64,000 bases of DNA from Aequorivita capsosiphonis DSM 23843 (GCF_000429125.1 NZ_KE386850.1:21940-85939), one strand, 5' to 3'. Shown: positions 51,209 to 61,058, counted from the first letter of the stretch. Notes: generated by a model not told the origin, from the letters alone. Translations and numbers: made by a program.

Positions 51209-51820
51209 TTATTGTTTAACTAGACCTGGATAAAACGTGAGGTAAAATTGCGCTGGGCTGGTTCCTTTTTCGGTAATTACAATGCCGTGACACTTTTGAT
51301 CTTCTCCCACTTCAAAACTAATTCCTTCGTCACTGGAAAAGAGCGTGTAGTTTTTTCCTTCAAAAAGGAATACTCCAATTTTATTGAGTTTAAAATTCTT
51401 TCCAATTTCAGATAAAGTACTGTTCACTCCAAAACCTTGCTCGGTTTTAAAATCAGGAGACAAGCTACGGATTGCTTTAATTCTAGAGAAATCTTCCACG
51501 CCCATCTTAGTTGTGGTGTAGATGCTTAATAGGTTTTTTGAGCCTTCGTACCAAGTAGAAACGGCTTTCCCCATAGCAGCGTCGCCAGAATCGGGTTTGC
51601 CAAGACTGTCGAGTACCGCTGTTGCATTTTCATTCAAAATGATAGCTCCGAGTCTTTTTCCAGGGATTATTTGATTCCCGTAGTTCTGATTTATTGATTC
51701 TGTTTCAATGGGTTGTTGCGAAGTCGGTTCATTTTGCTCAATATTCTCCTCCGTCTTTTTGGGTTCTTCTTTGCAGCTGATAAGGGAAACTATAGAAAGC
51801 AATAAAATCAATTTTTTCAT
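51209..51820 (-). CDS. Lipoprotein of unknown function
   Basis: Start chosen at MKKLILLLSIVSLISCKEE: the lipobox SLISC with Cys at 16 follows a perfect signal peptide; the frame extends 11 codons further up. The 203-aa protein has a Glu/Thr/Gln-rich linker (to about 45) and a compact domain with GKRLGAIILNENATAVLDSLGKPD (in parts near 52-75) that recalls outer-membrane assembly 'SmpA-like' strands but is not diagnostic. Likely periplasm-facing. It is the first of four envelope genes on the minus strand, though separately spaced. Confidence 0.7.
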   Translation of the reverse strand: MKKLILLLSIVSLISCKEEPKKTEENIEQNEPTSQQPIETESINQNYGNQIIPGKRLGAIILNENATAVLDSLGKPDSGDAAMGKAVSTWYEGSKNLLSIYTTTKMGVEDFSRIKAIRSLSPDFKTEQGFGVNSTLSEIGKNFKLNKIGVFLFEGKNYTLFSSDEGISFEVGEDQKCHGIVITEKGTSPAQFYLTFYPGLVKQ

Positions 51821-51916
51821 AATGAAATCATTTAAGAGTATTGAAAAATACAAAAAAAGTAAGATTTCATTTTTGTGAAACCTTACTTTTTATTTATGAT
51901 ATTTATGAGATTCTAT

Positions 51917-52828
51917 TTAAAAATAAAAATACAGACCTGCATTTATGTAATGCGTATCAATAATCAAAGGAACTTCTTTTCCATCCCCTATAAATGAAAG
52001 ATCATTTTCATATTCGGGAATATAGCTCACTATTATTCCAAGTGATTTTTTATCATCCAAAGAAAAAAGAACACCTACTTTGGGGATCCAAAAGGCGCTG
52101 CCTACTGTCCGTTTTATTTTGTAGTTGTTATAAGAGCCTTTGTAATGATCACGAACAAGGCCTACTCCTACACCAATTAGTGGTTGTATAGATCCCTTTT
52201 TATTAAAGTGGTATTCGGCACCTAAACTTCCTCGGTACGAATTCTTTTTAAAGTTTGTATTGAAAGGTGAATTGTCAAAATCTTTATCGCCTGAAAACGC
52301 GGTATTTACTTCAATGGTGAAGTATAAGTTTCCCTGTAAACTCCCAGTAAATCCGGGTGTTGCGGCCAGACCAAAACCCAATTGTCCCTGTGTCAAGTTT
52401 TCGTAATCGTCCAGATTGAAATAACTAATTCTATTTAAAGAAGCACCAATGCTTGCGAAAAGTTTAAACTGATCACTTTGAAAGTTTGCGGCTTGTTTAA
52501 CCTCTTTCTCGGTAGGTTCAAATGGCGCGTAGTCACAATTATTATAATCTTTTACGGTTTGCACCAAATTTGATTCGGTTATTTGCCTCAAATTAAAAAC
52601 AGCTTGTCGTGTTTCTTCACATTCTTTAAATAGAACTGCGAGTGTTCCTTGCAGATGCTCTTCAACATTGGGTCTAATGTCAATTTTCTTTACCGTCCCG
52701 TCTTCTTTTTTTATTTCGTAGACACCATCTTTTAGCTTGGTCAAAGTAGCTTGACCCGCAACAAGTTCTTGGGCCTGCATTCCGAAACTGGCCAATAAAG
52801 CCAGTAGCAATAGTTTTAATGATTTCAT
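51917..52828 (-). CDS. Outer-membrane beta-barrel protein
   Basis: A 303-aa protein with signal peptide (MKSLKLLLLALLASFGMQAQ). Residues 25-110 are soluble (YEIKKEDGTVKKIDIRP, the NLVQTVKDYNNCDY segment). From about residue 120 alternating strands appear (FGLAATPGFTGSLQGNLYFTIEV in parts, SLGAEYHFNKKGSIQPLIGVG in parts) ending NAGLYFYF, an aromatic C-terminal strand required for barrel insertion. It matches the general PF13568-like barrel group. The next gene upstream, a DUF4136 lipoprotein, lies 87 nt away on the same strand. Confidence 0.85.
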   Translation of the reverse strand: MKSLKLLLLALLASFGMQAQELVAGQATLTKLKDGVYEIKKEDGTVKKIDIRPNVEEHLQGTLAVLFKECEETRQAVFNLRQITESNLVQTVKDYNNCDYAPFEPTEKEVKQAANFQSDQFKLFASIGASLNRISYFNLDDYENLTQGQLGFGLAATPGFTGSLQGNLYFTIEVNTAFSGDKDFDNSPFNTNFKKNSYRGSLGAEYHFNKKGSIQPLIGVGVGLVRDHYKGSYNNYKIKRTVGSAFWIPKVGVLFSLDDKKSLGIIVSYIPEYENDLSFIGDGKEVPLIIDTHYINAGLYFYF

Positions 52829-52915
52829 ACTTTTTCTTTTATATTATTTTTTAAATCGGTCGAGGTCGATTTTTCAGAAGAAGGTGATGTTAGTTATTGG
52901 TTAAGGGTTTAGATT

Positions 52916-53455
52916 TTATTTTTTAATGCTTCCAGGCGGATATTCCGCTAGAATCTTTTTCACGATTTCACGAATGCGCTCTTCCTTTTTTTCCATATTG
53001 CTGGTTATTAAGTCAGCATTACCCATTCCTTGCCAAACCAGATTGTTGGTTTTAGCATCTATCAAATCTATGTAAAGCGTGCCTTCCGTGGATTGTGAAA
53101 CACTGCTTCCTCCATAATAACCTCCGTAGTACCAAGGATTCCATCCCCAGCCGTAGCCAAAACTATTGTTGTAAACATCAACGCGTTGGCGCTCTTTGGT
53201 GAAAATACTGACCAAGAGAGAAGGTTTGTCAGATTTAGTCATTCCTTTTGCGGTTAATTCACTTTCAATAGCGCGAAGAATTCGTTTTTTGTCGAGGTCG
53301 TTAATTTCAGCTTTATCAATTCCCGGTTTGAAAAACGCAAAGGAATTGAACTGATTAAAATTTACTTCTTTATCGTAATCCGTCGCCACACGAACGGTGG
53401 TGCAGGATGCGAATACAAAAAGCAATAATAGTGGTAAAAATTTAAGTGCCTTCAT
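52916..53455 (-). CDS. DUF4136 lipoprotein
   Basis: A 179-aa lipoprotein: signal peptide LLLFVFASCTT with lipobox Cys near 18. The DUF4136 pattern is clear: RVATDYDKEVNFNQFNSFAF (about 23-42), DKKRILRAIESELTAKGM, and DLIDAKTNNLVWQGMGN (about 131-147). A Tyr/Gly/Trp-rich loop (YGWGWNPWYYGGYYGG) is typical. Function is unknown; the family is found in periplasmic lipoproteins across proteobacteria and Bacteroidetes. Confidence 0.88.
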   Translation of the reverse strand: MKALKFLPLLLLFVFASCTTVRVATDYDKEVNFNQFNSFAFFKPGIDKAEINDLDKKRILRAIESELTAKGMTKSDKPSLLVSIFTKERQRVDVYNNSFGYGWGWNPWYYGGYYGGSSVSQSTEGTLYIDLIDAKTNNLVWQGMGNADLITSNMEKKEERIREIVKKILAEYPPGSIKK

Positions 53456-53523
53456 AATGCAATTTTTTAAGTTGAAACAAATGATCTAGCATTTGCGATT
53501 TTTCCTATAAAGTTAAAGAAAAA

Positions 53524-55506
53524 TTAGTTGAAAAGTGTATCGTCAACGAAATTTGGAAGTGTAACTTTTAAATGTGGATTATTTTCCATCGCACGCTTTA
53601 TTGCGAAAACAGCCTCGTCATTCCGTGCCCAACTGCGTCTTGCAATTCCATTATTTACATCCCAGAAAAGCATATTTTCAAGACGTCGTTGCGCATCTTT
53701 ACTACCATCAAGAACCATTCCGAAACCGCCATTTATCACTTCGCCCCAGCCAACACCACCACCGTTGTGGATACTTACCCACGTTGCACCACGGAAACTA
53801 TCGCCAATTACATTTTGAATTGCCATGTCTGCCGTAAATCTGCTGCCATCATAAATATTGGAGGTTTCGCGATAAGGAGAATCCGTTCCAGAAACATCGT
53901 GATGATCGCGACCCAAAATGACCGGTCCAATTTTTCCTTCTGAAATTGCTTTGTTAAAAGCCGAAGCAATCTGAACACGTCCATCAGCATCTGCATATAG
54001 TATGCGAGCTTGCGAGCCAACAACCAACTTGTTTTCCTGAGCACCTTTTATCCAAGTGATGTTATCCTGCATCTGCTGCTGGATTTCTTTGGGAGAATTT
54101 TTCATCAAATCCTCCAATACTTCACAGGCGATTTCATCTGTTTTCTGAAGATCTTCCGGTTTTCCTGAAGCACAAACCCAGCGAAAGGGTCCAAAGCCAT
54201 AATCAAAACACATCGGTCCCATAATATCCTGGACATAGGATGGATATCTAAATTCCTTGTTTTTTTCTTCTGAAAGCACATCGGCGCCTGCACGGGAGGC
54301 TTCTAAAAGAAAGGCATTTCCATAGTCGAAGAAATACGTGCCTTTTGCTGTATGTTTGTTAATTGCTTCCACTTGACGCCGCAAGCTTCTTTGCACTTCT
54401 TTTTTGAATTGTTCGGGATCACTAGCCATCATTTCGTTGGATTCGTCGTAGGTCAATCCAACCGGATAATAACCACCAGCCCAAGGATTATGTAGGGAAG
54501 TTTGATCGCTTCCCAAATCTATTTTGATGTTATCCTCTGCAAATTTTTCCCAGACATCCACTATATTTCCATCGTAAGCAATAGAAACTGTTTCTTTATT
54601 TGCGGTTGCTTGTTTTACGCGTTTTGAAAGTTTGTCCAAATCTGAAATAACCTCGTCAACCCAGCCTTGACTGTGTCTAGTTTCCGTAGCTCTTTTGTTT
54701 ACTTCGGCACAAACGGTTACACATCCAGCGATGTTTCCAGCTTTAGGTTGTGCGCCGCTCATTCCACCAAGACCAGCGGTTAAGAACAATCCTCCTATAG
54801 CTTCTTTTTTAATTTTTCTAAAACCGTTTAAAACGGTAATCGTTGTACCGTGAACAATTCCTTGTGGACCAATATACATATAACTTCCCGCTGTCATTTG
54901 TCCGTATTGGGTTACGCCAAGGGCGTTGAACTTTTCCCAGTCGTCTTGACTTGAGTAATTCGGAATCATCATTCCGTTAGTAACAACCACTCTTGGTGCC
55001 TCTTTATGCGAAGGAAATAAACCCATGGGATGACCAGAATACATCGCCAAGGTTTGCTCATCAGTCATGTCTGAAAGATATTTCATCGTCAATAGATACT
55101 GCGCCCAGTTTTGGAAAACAGCTCCGTTTCCGCCATACGTAATAAGTTCGTGCGGATGTTGTGCAACGGCATAATCCAAGTTGTTTTGGATCATCAGCAT
55201 TATTGCTTTTGCCTGATTGGATTTCCCTGGATATTCGTCAACGGGACGCGAATACATTTTGTATTCGGGACGTAAGCGATACATATAAATCCGTCCGTAT
55301 TTTTCCAGTTCTTCACGAAACTCGGGTAGGAGTGTGGCATGGTCTTTCGGTTCAAAATATCGAAGTGCGTTGCGAAGTGCAAGCTCTTTTTCTTCTTTTG
55401 AAAGAATATCTTTCCGCTTTGGAGCGTGGTTGATGGATGAATCAAAAGCTTGTCTCTCCGGAAGTGTGGAAGGAATGCCTTGTTGTATTTGTTGTTTGAA
55501 GTTCAT
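53524..55506 (-). CDS. hutU: Urocanate hydratase
   Basis: Second step of histidine degradation: urocanate to imidazolonepropionate, with NAD as an electrophilic cofactor. Start at ATG 55506 (MNFKQQIQQGIPSTLP); 31 further codons upstream have no homologous look. At 660 aa it is the longer Bacteroidetes-type enzyme. Recognisable segments: TYGGNGAVFQNWAQY, TAGLGGMSGAQPKAGNIAG (NAD site, about 238-256) and FDYGFGPFRWVCASG with the conserved Cys. The other hut genes are not next to it. Opposite-strand reading frames within it are shadows. Confidence 0.96.
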   Translation of the reverse strand: MNFKQQIQQGIPSTLPERQAFDSSINHAPKRKDILSKEEKELALRNALRYFEPKDHATLLPEFREELEKYGRIYMYRLRPEYKMYSRPVDEYPGKSNQAKAIMLMIQNNLDYAVAQHPHELITYGGNGAVFQNWAQYLLTMKYLSDMTDEQTLAMYSGHPMGLFPSHKEAPRVVVTNGMMIPNYSSQDDWEKFNALGVTQYGQMTAGSYMYIGPQGIVHGTTITVLNGFRKIKKEAIGGLFLTAGLGGMSGAQPKAGNIAGCVTVCAEVNKRATETRHSQGWVDEVISDLDKLSKRVKQATANKETVSIAYDGNIVDVWEKFAEDNIKIDLGSDQTSLHNPWAGGYYPVGLTYDESNEMMASDPEQFKKEVQRSLRRQVEAINKHTAKGTYFFDYGNAFLLEASRAGADVLSEEKNKEFRYPSYVQDIMGPMCFDYGFGPFRWVCASGKPEDLQKTDEIACEVLEDLMKNSPKEIQQQMQDNITWIKGAQENKLVVGSQARILYADADGRVQIASAFNKAISEGKIGPVILGRDHHDVSGTDSPYRETSNIYDGSRFTADMAIQNVIGDSFRGATWVSIHNGGGVGWGEVINGGFGMVLDGSKDAQRRLENMLFWDVNNGIARRSWARNDEAVFAIKRAMENNPHLKVTLPNFVDDTLFN

Positions 55507-55607
55507 GTTTTTTAATTTTTTCTCAGTTTCCCCTTCCTGCGGCAGGCAGATCTGTGCCTCTGTGGTAAAAGATTCACACATCAAAGACACAGAGAACACA
55601 GTGGTTT

Positions 55608-55778
55608 TTATTGATGTTTTCCTGTCTTTTTATTAAAACTGTACGGGCAATGCCTACAACCACTTTCGCAGCAATAACCGCGTTTTAGGTGATATTGTTC
55701 TGTAAAACACTTATAGCCTTCGGGCGTCAGGTAATAATCGCCTTCTTCGAGCTCTATTCTTTTCTTTGGAAATAACAT
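55608..55778 (-). CDS. Small Cys-rich protein, DUF5522-like
   Basis: A 56-aa protein on the minus strand from ATG 55778: PEGYKCFTEQYHLKRGYCCESG then CRHCPYSF. The pattern 'YLTPEG...F/YTexYHLxRGYCCxxxCRHCPY' is that of small DUF5522-family proteins with four Cys that may bind metal. No known function. It ends 102 nt before the hutU start and may be in its operon. Short, but the strong motif supports it. Confidence 0.85.
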   Translation of the reverse strand: MLFPKKRIELEEGDYYLTPEGYKCFTEQYHLKRGYCCESGCRHCPYSFNKKTGKHQ

Positions 55779-55868
55779 ATTGCAAAAGTAAGGATTTCAA
55801 CGATGAAAGTTTAAAAATGAATTGGAATCCATGGTTTCGGGATTTAAGCTTTAAATTTGTAAACTATT

Positions 55869-56016
55869 TTGTAGAATAATGTGGAAATATTAAAGAGAAA
55901 TAGAAATCTTCATTTTTTTGCCTCTGTCCTAAAGGATGAAAATGAAGATTTTTATGATTTTCATTTAGGGTTAGGGTACAAAATCATAGAAATCTGAATT
56001 CCACATTATTCTACAA
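55869..56016. mobile_element. MITE-like element with 18-bp perfect terminal inverted repeats
   Basis: ttgtagaataatgtggaa (55869-55886) is repeated inverted at 55999-56016. Inside, aaatcttcatttt (55904-55916) pairs with aaaatgaagattt (55939-55951) to make a 13-bp hairpin. The 148-nt unit has no ORF. I do not see a clear target-site duplication. It ends 32 nt before the era start codon and might affect era expression. Confidence 0.75.
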
Positions 56017-56048
56017 CAAAACCAATTTGCAAAACCAATTCCATAGAA

Positions 56049-56939
56049 ATGACAAAACATAAAGCCGGATTCGTAAATATAATAGGAAACCCCAACGTGG
56101 GCAAAAGTACGTTGATGAACGCTTTTGTTGGCGAACGACTTTCCATAATTACTTCAAAAGCACAAACCACGCGCCATAGAATTCTTGGTATCGTGAATGG
56201 TGATGATTTTCAAGTGCTTTTAAGCGATACACCAGGAATCATAAAACCTGCTTATCAATTGCAGGAAAGTATGATGGATTTTGTGAAATCTGCTTTTGAA
56301 GATGCCGATATCCTGTTGTACTTGGTAGAATTAGGTGAAAAGGAATTGAAAGATGAAGCCTTCTTCAACAAAATAACCAATGCTAAGATTCCTGTTTTAC
56401 TTCTGATAAATAAAATAGATATAGGCAATGAGGAATTGCTTTCCGAAGCACTTCAACTTTGGCAGGAAAAAGTACCGAATGCTGAAATTTTTGCAATTTC
56501 AGCACTTAAAAATTTTGGCGTTCCTGAAGTTTTTAATCGAATTATTGAATTGCTTCCAGAATCGCCCGCCTTTTATCCAAAAGATCAATTGACGGATAAA
56601 CCCGAACGTTTTTTCGTAAATGAAGCCATCCGTGAAAAAATATTAATTCACTACAAAAAAGAAATTCCATATTCCGTAGAAATCGATACAGAGGAGTTTT
56701 TTGAAGATGAAAATATCATCCGAATCCGAAGTGTAATTATGGTAGAACGCGAAACCCAAAAAGGAATTATCATAGGCCATAAAGGTTCCGCCTTAAAAAG
56801 AGTGGGAACGGAAGCGAGGAAGGATCTGGAAAAATTCTTTGGAAAACAGATCCACTTGGAGTTATACGTTAAAGTGAATAAAAACTGGCGAAGTGATGAA
56901 AGACAGCTACGCAGATTTGGTTATAACAATAAGCAATGA
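56049..56939 (+). CDS. era: GTPase Era
   Basis: Essential GTPase binding 16S rRNA during 30S assembly. The 296-aa protein has G1 GNPNVGKSTLMN (12-23), G3 DTPGI (about 60), G4 NKID (about 124), and a C-terminal KH domain with GIIIGHKGSALKRVGTEAR (about 240-258) preceding KVNKNWRSDERQLRRFGY. Start ATG is supported by length and conservation. Its stop overlaps the next gene by 4 nt (ATGA), so they are co-translated. A MITE-like element lies just upstream. Confidence 0.97.
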   Translation: MTKHKAGFVNIIGNPNVGKSTLMNAFVGERLSIITSKAQTTRHRILGIVNGDDFQVLLSDTPGIIKPAYQLQESMMDFVKSAFEDADILLYLVELGEKELKDEAFFNKITNAKIPVLLLINKIDIGNEELLSEALQLWQEKVPNAEIFAISALKNFGVPEVFNRIIELLPESPAFYPKDQLTDKPERFFVNEAIREKILIHYKKEIPYSVEIDTEEFFEDENIIRIRSVIMVERETQKGIIIGHKGSALKRVGTEARKDLEKFFGKQIHLELYVKVNKNWRSDERQLRRFGYNNKQ

Positions 56940-57724
56940 TATATGTAATTCTCTTTATTGTGCTGCTTGTCTTCGGTTTTTATGCTTTCAAGCTAAATAA
57001 GAAACGTCCTGTGGAATCTTTTCCAGAAAGCTGGAAATCACTTTTGAGTGAAAAGGTTCTTTTTTACAGAGAACTTTCTACTTCGGAACAAAAGCGTTTT
57101 CGTCAGCGTATGATGCAGTTTTTAAGTGAAGTTTATATTGAAGCAATTGATATAGAACTTGAAGACTTAGACAAGGTCCTCGTTGCCGCCAGTGCGATAA
57201 TTCCCGTTTTCGGCTTTAAGGAATGGCATTATAACAATCTTAGCGGCATTATTATTTATCCAGATAATTTTAATGGCGATCTTGAGTTTGAAACACAAGA
57301 TGGAAGGCGTGTTATTGCTGGTCTAGTGGGTTCAGGGAGGTTTGAAAAGCAAATGATACTTTCCAGAAAAGCACTTAGGTACGGATTTGAAAATGATACC
57401 GATAAGGGGAACACTTCAATTCATGAATTTGTGCATCTAATAGACAAAATGGATGGTGAGGCCGATGGGATTCCAGAACGCCTTCTTCAACGTCAATATA
57501 TTACTCCGTGGTTAAAATTAATGCATGAGGAAATGGAAGCTATCAACGATAATAAATCTGATATCCGTGAATACGGTGGCACGAGCGAAGTTGAGTTTTT
57601 AGCAGTAGCTTCGGAATATTTCTTTGAACGCCCAGATCTCTTCCAAAGAAAGCATCCAGAGCTTTATGAAATGCTTAAGAAGTGTTTTCAGCAAAATCCA
57701 GCGATGAAAAGCACCAAAAGTTGA
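56936..57724 (+). CDS. MtfA-like zinc peptidase (M90)
   Basis: A 262-aa protein of the MtfA/YeeI family: short N-terminal membrane helix (MIYVILFIVLLVFGFYAF), then PVFGFKEWHYNNLSGIIIYPD (in parts near 99-119) and the zinc motif HEFVHLIDKMDG (about 163-174) with a downstream Glu (EVEFLAVASEYFF near 222). E. coli MtfA is cytosolic and regulates Mlc; this protein has an anchor, so a direct analogue is not assumed. ATGA overlap with era indicates co-translation. Confidence 0.9.
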   Translation: MIYVILFIVLLVFGFYAFKLNKKRPVESFPESWKSLLSEKVLFYRELSTSEQKRFRQRMMQFLSEVYIEAIDIELEDLDKVLVAASAIIPVFGFKEWHYNNLSGIIIYPDNFNGDLEFETQDGRRVIAGLVGSGRFEKQMILSRKALRYGFENDTDKGNTSIHEFVHLIDKMDGEADGIPERLLQRQYITPWLKLMHEEMEAINDNKSDIREYGGTSEVEFLAVASEYFFERPDLFQRKHPELYEMLKKCFQQNPAMKSTKS

Positions 57725-57764
57725 AATTCCAAATTTCAAAAAACAACTTTTTGGAATTTAGTTT

Positions 57765-58256
57765 TCACCCAATCGTTTGCAGCATAAAATAATACAGCTC
57801 CCGCATGCCAGGTTTTCCTTTTTTCTTTCCAGCGGCTCCGGCAAAATAGAGCAGAATCCAAATTAAAATCAAAGCGATTGCAATTCCAATCTGAAGACCG
57901 ATGGAATTATCTAAGCTGTATCTGGTGTAAATCCAGGTGGCATTGACCATAAATAGGATGCCTACGCCTACATGAAAAAACATAAACATGGTCCATATAG
58001 TAGGGTTTGGCCCAAAAAAGCCGTGGAGCGAACAAGAGTTGTCAGATTGCTCCGTTATTTCCAAATGTAACTGTGGTGACCAAAAATGCTGTTGTTGTCG
58101 TGGCAGTTTTATAAATATATGATCGTCTATACAGGATACTATATAGTTTTTCTGATCTGACTTTACTTTTGCGAAAAGTGCCAGTACTTGACTGCAATCT
58201 TGCGCTAGTTCTATTTTAAAACGAGGCCTTAATACTATTTGGTTGGAAATTGGCAT
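57765..58256 (-). CDS. Hypothetical membrane protein
   Basis: A 163-aa protein. Residues 1-85 are soluble (VLRPRFKIELAQDCSQVLALFAKV, here in part, LPRQQQHFWSPQLHLEIT); two transmembrane helices follow (WTMFMFFHVGVGILFMV near 88-105, IGIAIALILIWILLYFAGAAG near 123-143). The basic GKKKGKPGM sits after the last helix. No known family identified. It is placed between era-mtfA and der, in the opposite orientation; this neighbourhood may be conserved in relatives. Confidence 0.7.
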   Translation of the reverse strand: MPISNQIVLRPRFKIELAQDCSQVLALFAKVKSDQKNYIVSCIDDHIFIKLPRQQQHFWSPQLHLEITEQSDNSCSLHGFFGPNPTIWTMFMFFHVGVGILFMVNATWIYTRYSLDNSIGLQIGIAIALILIWILLYFAGAAGKKKGKPGMRELYYFMLQTIG

Positions 58257-58312
58257 TGCTATATTTGTTGTTTAAAGCGGTTAAAATACTATTTTTTCTG
58301 CCAACTAAAAGC

Positions 58313-58320
58313 TATTTTTG
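58313..58320 (+). promoter_or_regulatory. -7 box of der
   Basis: TAttTTTG is a perfect Bacteroidetes -7 element 43 nt before the der ATG. A T-rich run near 58292 is the only -33 candidate. Confidence 0.5.
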
Positions 58321-58362
58321 CATCGACCCAGCAAATTTTGGGTAACGCCTAAAATATAGATT

Positions 58363-59667
58363 ATGAGCATTGTTGCCGTTGTAGGAAGACCGAACGTGGG
58401 GAAATCCACTTTTTTCAATAGATTGATTCAGCGTCGTGAGGCCATTGTAGATGCCGTGAGCGGGGTGACTCGTGACCGTCACTATGGAAAAAGTGATTGG
58501 AATGGAAAGGAATTTTCGTTGATTGACACAGGAGGATATGTAAAAGGAAGTGACGATGTTTTTGAACACGAAATTGATAAACAAGTTGAACTTGCAATTG
58601 ACGAAGCAGATGCTATCATCTTTATGGTTGATGTGGAAACTGGCGTTACCGGAATGGATCAAGATGTTGCAAAACTACTTCGTCGTTCAAAAAAACCTAT
58701 ATTTTTAGCTATCAATAAAGTCGATTCGGCCATGCGTGTGAATGACGCCTTGGAGTTTTATTCACTTGGCTTTGAAAATCAATACACCCTTTCAAGCATG
58801 AACGGTAGTGGAACAGGGGAGTTGTTGGATGACCTTATAAAGGCCTTGCCTGATACTGAAGAAGAAGATACCAGCGAGCTGCCACGTTTTGCTGTTGTGG
58901 GCCGTCCAAATGCTGGGAAATCATCTTTTATAAATGCGTTGATTGGAGAGGATAGGTATATTGTAACAGATGTTGCAGGAACTACGCGCGATAGTATCGA
59001 CACTAAATACAACCGTTTCGGATTTGAATTCAACTTGGTAGATACTGCCGGAATTCGCAAGAAAAGCAAGGTAAAGGAAGATCTGGAATTCTATTCCGTA
59101 ATGCGAAGCGTTCGTGCTATTGAGCATTGCGACGTTATTCTTTTAGTTTTTGATGCTACTCGTGGTTTTGACGGACAGGTTGAAAATATTTTCTGGTTGG
59201 CGCAACGCAATAATAAAGGGATTGTGATTCTTGCAAACAAGTGGGATTTAGTAGAAGAAAAGGAAAGCAGCAGTGTAAAGGATTATGAAAAGTATATCCG
59301 GGAGCAATGTGAACCTTTTGTAGATGTGCCAATTGTTTTTATTTCTACACTTACCAAACAACGTCTTTACAAAGCCATTGAAACCGCCGTTGAGGTTTAC
59401 AAAAACCGAAGCAAAAAAATAAAGACCAGTGAGCTGAATGATGTAATGCTACCTATTATTCAAAACCAACCACCACCAGCCTACAAAGCGAAGTACGTGA
59501 AAATAAAGTTCTGTATGCAGTTACCTACTCCTTATCCAAGTTTTGCGTTTTTCTGTAATTTGCCACAGTATGTTAAAGATCCATACAAGCGTTTTATTGA
59601 AAACAAACTAAGGGAGAATTTCGATTTTAAGGGTGTGCCTATTACAGTTTATTTTAGAAAGAAATAA
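58363..59667 (+). CDS. der: GTPase Der (EngA)
   Basis: Double-domain GTPase needed for 50S assembly. The 434-aa protein has two G domains: [12 protein letters not shown] (8-19) with DTGGY and NKVD, then [12 protein letters not shown] (about 183-194), [11 protein letters not shown] and NKWD, followed by a KH-like C-terminal domain ([19 protein letters not shown], in part) ending PITVYFRKK. All nucleotide motifs are intact. Its own promoter lies 43 nt upstream. Confidence 0.97.
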   Translation: MSIVAVVGRPNVGKSTFFNRLIQRREAIVDAVSGVTRDRHYGKSDWNGKEFSLIDTGGYVKGSDDVFEHEIDKQVELAIDEADAIIFMVDVETGVTGMDQDVAKLLRRSKKPIFLAINKVDSAMRVNDALEFYSLGFENQYTLSSMNGSGTGELLDDLIKALPDTEEEDTSELPRFAVVGRPNAGKSSFINALIGEDRYIVTDVAGTTRDSIDTKYNRFGFEFNLVDTAGIRKKSKVKEDLEFYSVMRSVRAIEHCDVILLVFDATRGFDGQVENIFWLAQRNNKGIVILANKWDLVEEKESSSVKDYEKYIREQCEPFVDVPIVFISTLTKQRLYKAIETAVEVYKNRSKKIKTSELNDVMLPIIQNQPPPAYKAKYVKIKFCMQLPTPYPSFAFFCNLPQYVKDPYKRFIENKLRENFDFKGVPITVYFRKK

Positions 59668-59807
59668 ATCATTAAAATAAAAATGACTTAAGACGAAAAG
59701 ACTTAGGACATAGGACGAATTGGTTTTGAAAAAATGTTTCTTTAAGTAATGTTGTTCAGTTCTACGGCTGCCTGTTGGCAGGTTTTTCGTCCTATGTCAA
59801 TTTATCT

Positions 59808-60440
59808 TCAACCAAGTTTTGTTCTCAAACGCGTAAAGAACTTGAGTGAAAATTGAAAAATTGGACTCAATATAAACGTGTAGATAAAAGTTACCCAAAA
59901 AACCGGACCTCCCAGAAGAAATCCAATAATCAGTACGATGCTTTCTACTATAATTCGTGCTTTACTAACGGATAATCTGAATCGCTCCGACATTGAAAGC
60001 ATAAAGCCATCTCGTGGACCAGCACCAACTCCGCCGGCTACGTACATACCGCCACCAATACCGATCAGTAAAATTCCCAAGAGTAATAAAAGATAGTCGG
60101 TCCAATTGTTACTTGCATCTGGCAAAATGTCTATCCATAGGAAAAAATCCATAATTGGACCAATGAGTAATGCATTTAAAAAGGTGCCAATATTGACATA
60201 TTTCTTACTGACCAGCAATGATATTCCTATTAGAATCAGCCCAACTATAATACTCCAAGTACCAATACTAAAACCAAAATGTTCAAAGAGTGCCACATTT
60301 AAAACATCCCACGGATGCAATCCCAGATGCTTCACCTTTACGGAAACAGCCACTCCCAGTCCAAAACAAACCAGACCGGTAAAGAAAAATGCATAACGAA
60401 TACTGTTATGTCGCCAGGATTTTGAGGTTTGAACTTCCAT
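59808..60440 (-). CDS. YczE-like (YitT-related) membrane protein
   Basis: A 210-aa inner-membrane protein with six helices. The N-terminal half carries GLHPWDVLNVALFEHFGFSIGTWS (in parts near 35-58) and the C-terminal half has AGGVGAGPRDGFMLSMSERF (about 135-154), hallmarks of the YczE/YyaS/YitT group. B. subtilis YczE is linked to lipopeptide production regulation; the general function is not known. A ttgg-rich gap separates it from der. Antisense reading frames on the plus strand are shadows. Confidence 0.88.
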   Translation of the reverse strand: MEVQTSKSWRHNSIRYAFFFTGLVCFGLGVAVSVKVKHLGLHPWDVLNVALFEHFGFSIGTWSIIVGLILIGISLLVSKKYVNIGTFLNALLIGPIMDFFLWIDILPDASNNWTDYLLLLLGILLIGIGGGMYVAGGVGAGPRDGFMLSMSERFRLSVSKARIIVESIVLIIGFLLGGPVFWVTFIYTFILSPIFQFSLKFFTRLRTKLG

Positions 60441-61058
60441 TTAATTGCTGAGAAAAATTAAGTGCGCAAACTACGAAAATCGGGAGGGAATTGAAGGGGA
60501 AATGAATTTTAAATAGTACCTCTCGAAGCAGTAAAATTTCTATGCACATTCATTAAGAAGCCTAAAATAGACTTAAGGCGGTAAGACCTAGGGTATAAGA
60601 CAAGATAGGAGCTAAAAAGCCATTCTATTTAAAAAGGGATGTAGTCCTACTTCTATCATCTAACTTCTTCCGCAACAACCTTAAAACTAATGCGTTTTGT
60701 GTATAAGGATAAAGATATGATTAAATCAATCTGTATTAATGTTACAAATTACTTCAAAATAGACTGAAAGTCTGTTTCATTCGTGAAACTCAAAAAGATG
60801 CAGATTGCGCCTCAGTTTTCAACGAACCAGGAAATTAGTGAAAATTTGTGCCATTCGTGGCAGTACTTTTAGTCCAGATTAAATAAAGCTCGAAATCTAT
60901 AGGGGAACCGAGAGAAGGACTTACGTCCAATTAAAACCTGACGTTACGAACAATCATAAATCAACTTTATTTCAAACAAAATTTCTTTTAAAAACCGTCG
61001 AGTGATTTTTTACCATATTTTTCGTTTCTTTATAAAGTGATAATTCCATTAACTTCTA
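60441..61058. other. Intergenic region before the outer-membrane receptor gene
   Basis: No gene seen. Left part: gacttaaggcggtaagacc phrases (60565-60615) similar to 59685-59720. Middle: copy 3 of the large dispersed element (60700-60930). Right: AT-rich DNA with taccatatttttcg near 61010, possibly part of the promoter. Confidence 0.6.
60700..60930 (+). repeat. Dispersed structured element, copy 3
   Basis: Blocks gtataaggataaagatatga, hairpin agact-gaa-agtct (60760-60772), ttcattcgtgaaac, gcgcctcagttttcaa, ccattcgtggcagtactttt and ggacttacgtcc (an own 12-nt palindrome). It ends about 129 nt before the start codon at 61059. Confidence 0.75.

Noticed and set aside
53528-55433. Several plus-strand frames of 90-120 codons opposite hutU
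   Set aside because: They are shadows of the highly conserved urocanase gene; none has a recognisable domain.
55507-55599. N-terminal extension of HutU
   Set aside because: The 31 extra codons do not resemble urocanase and the internal ATG at 55506 starts the conserved part.
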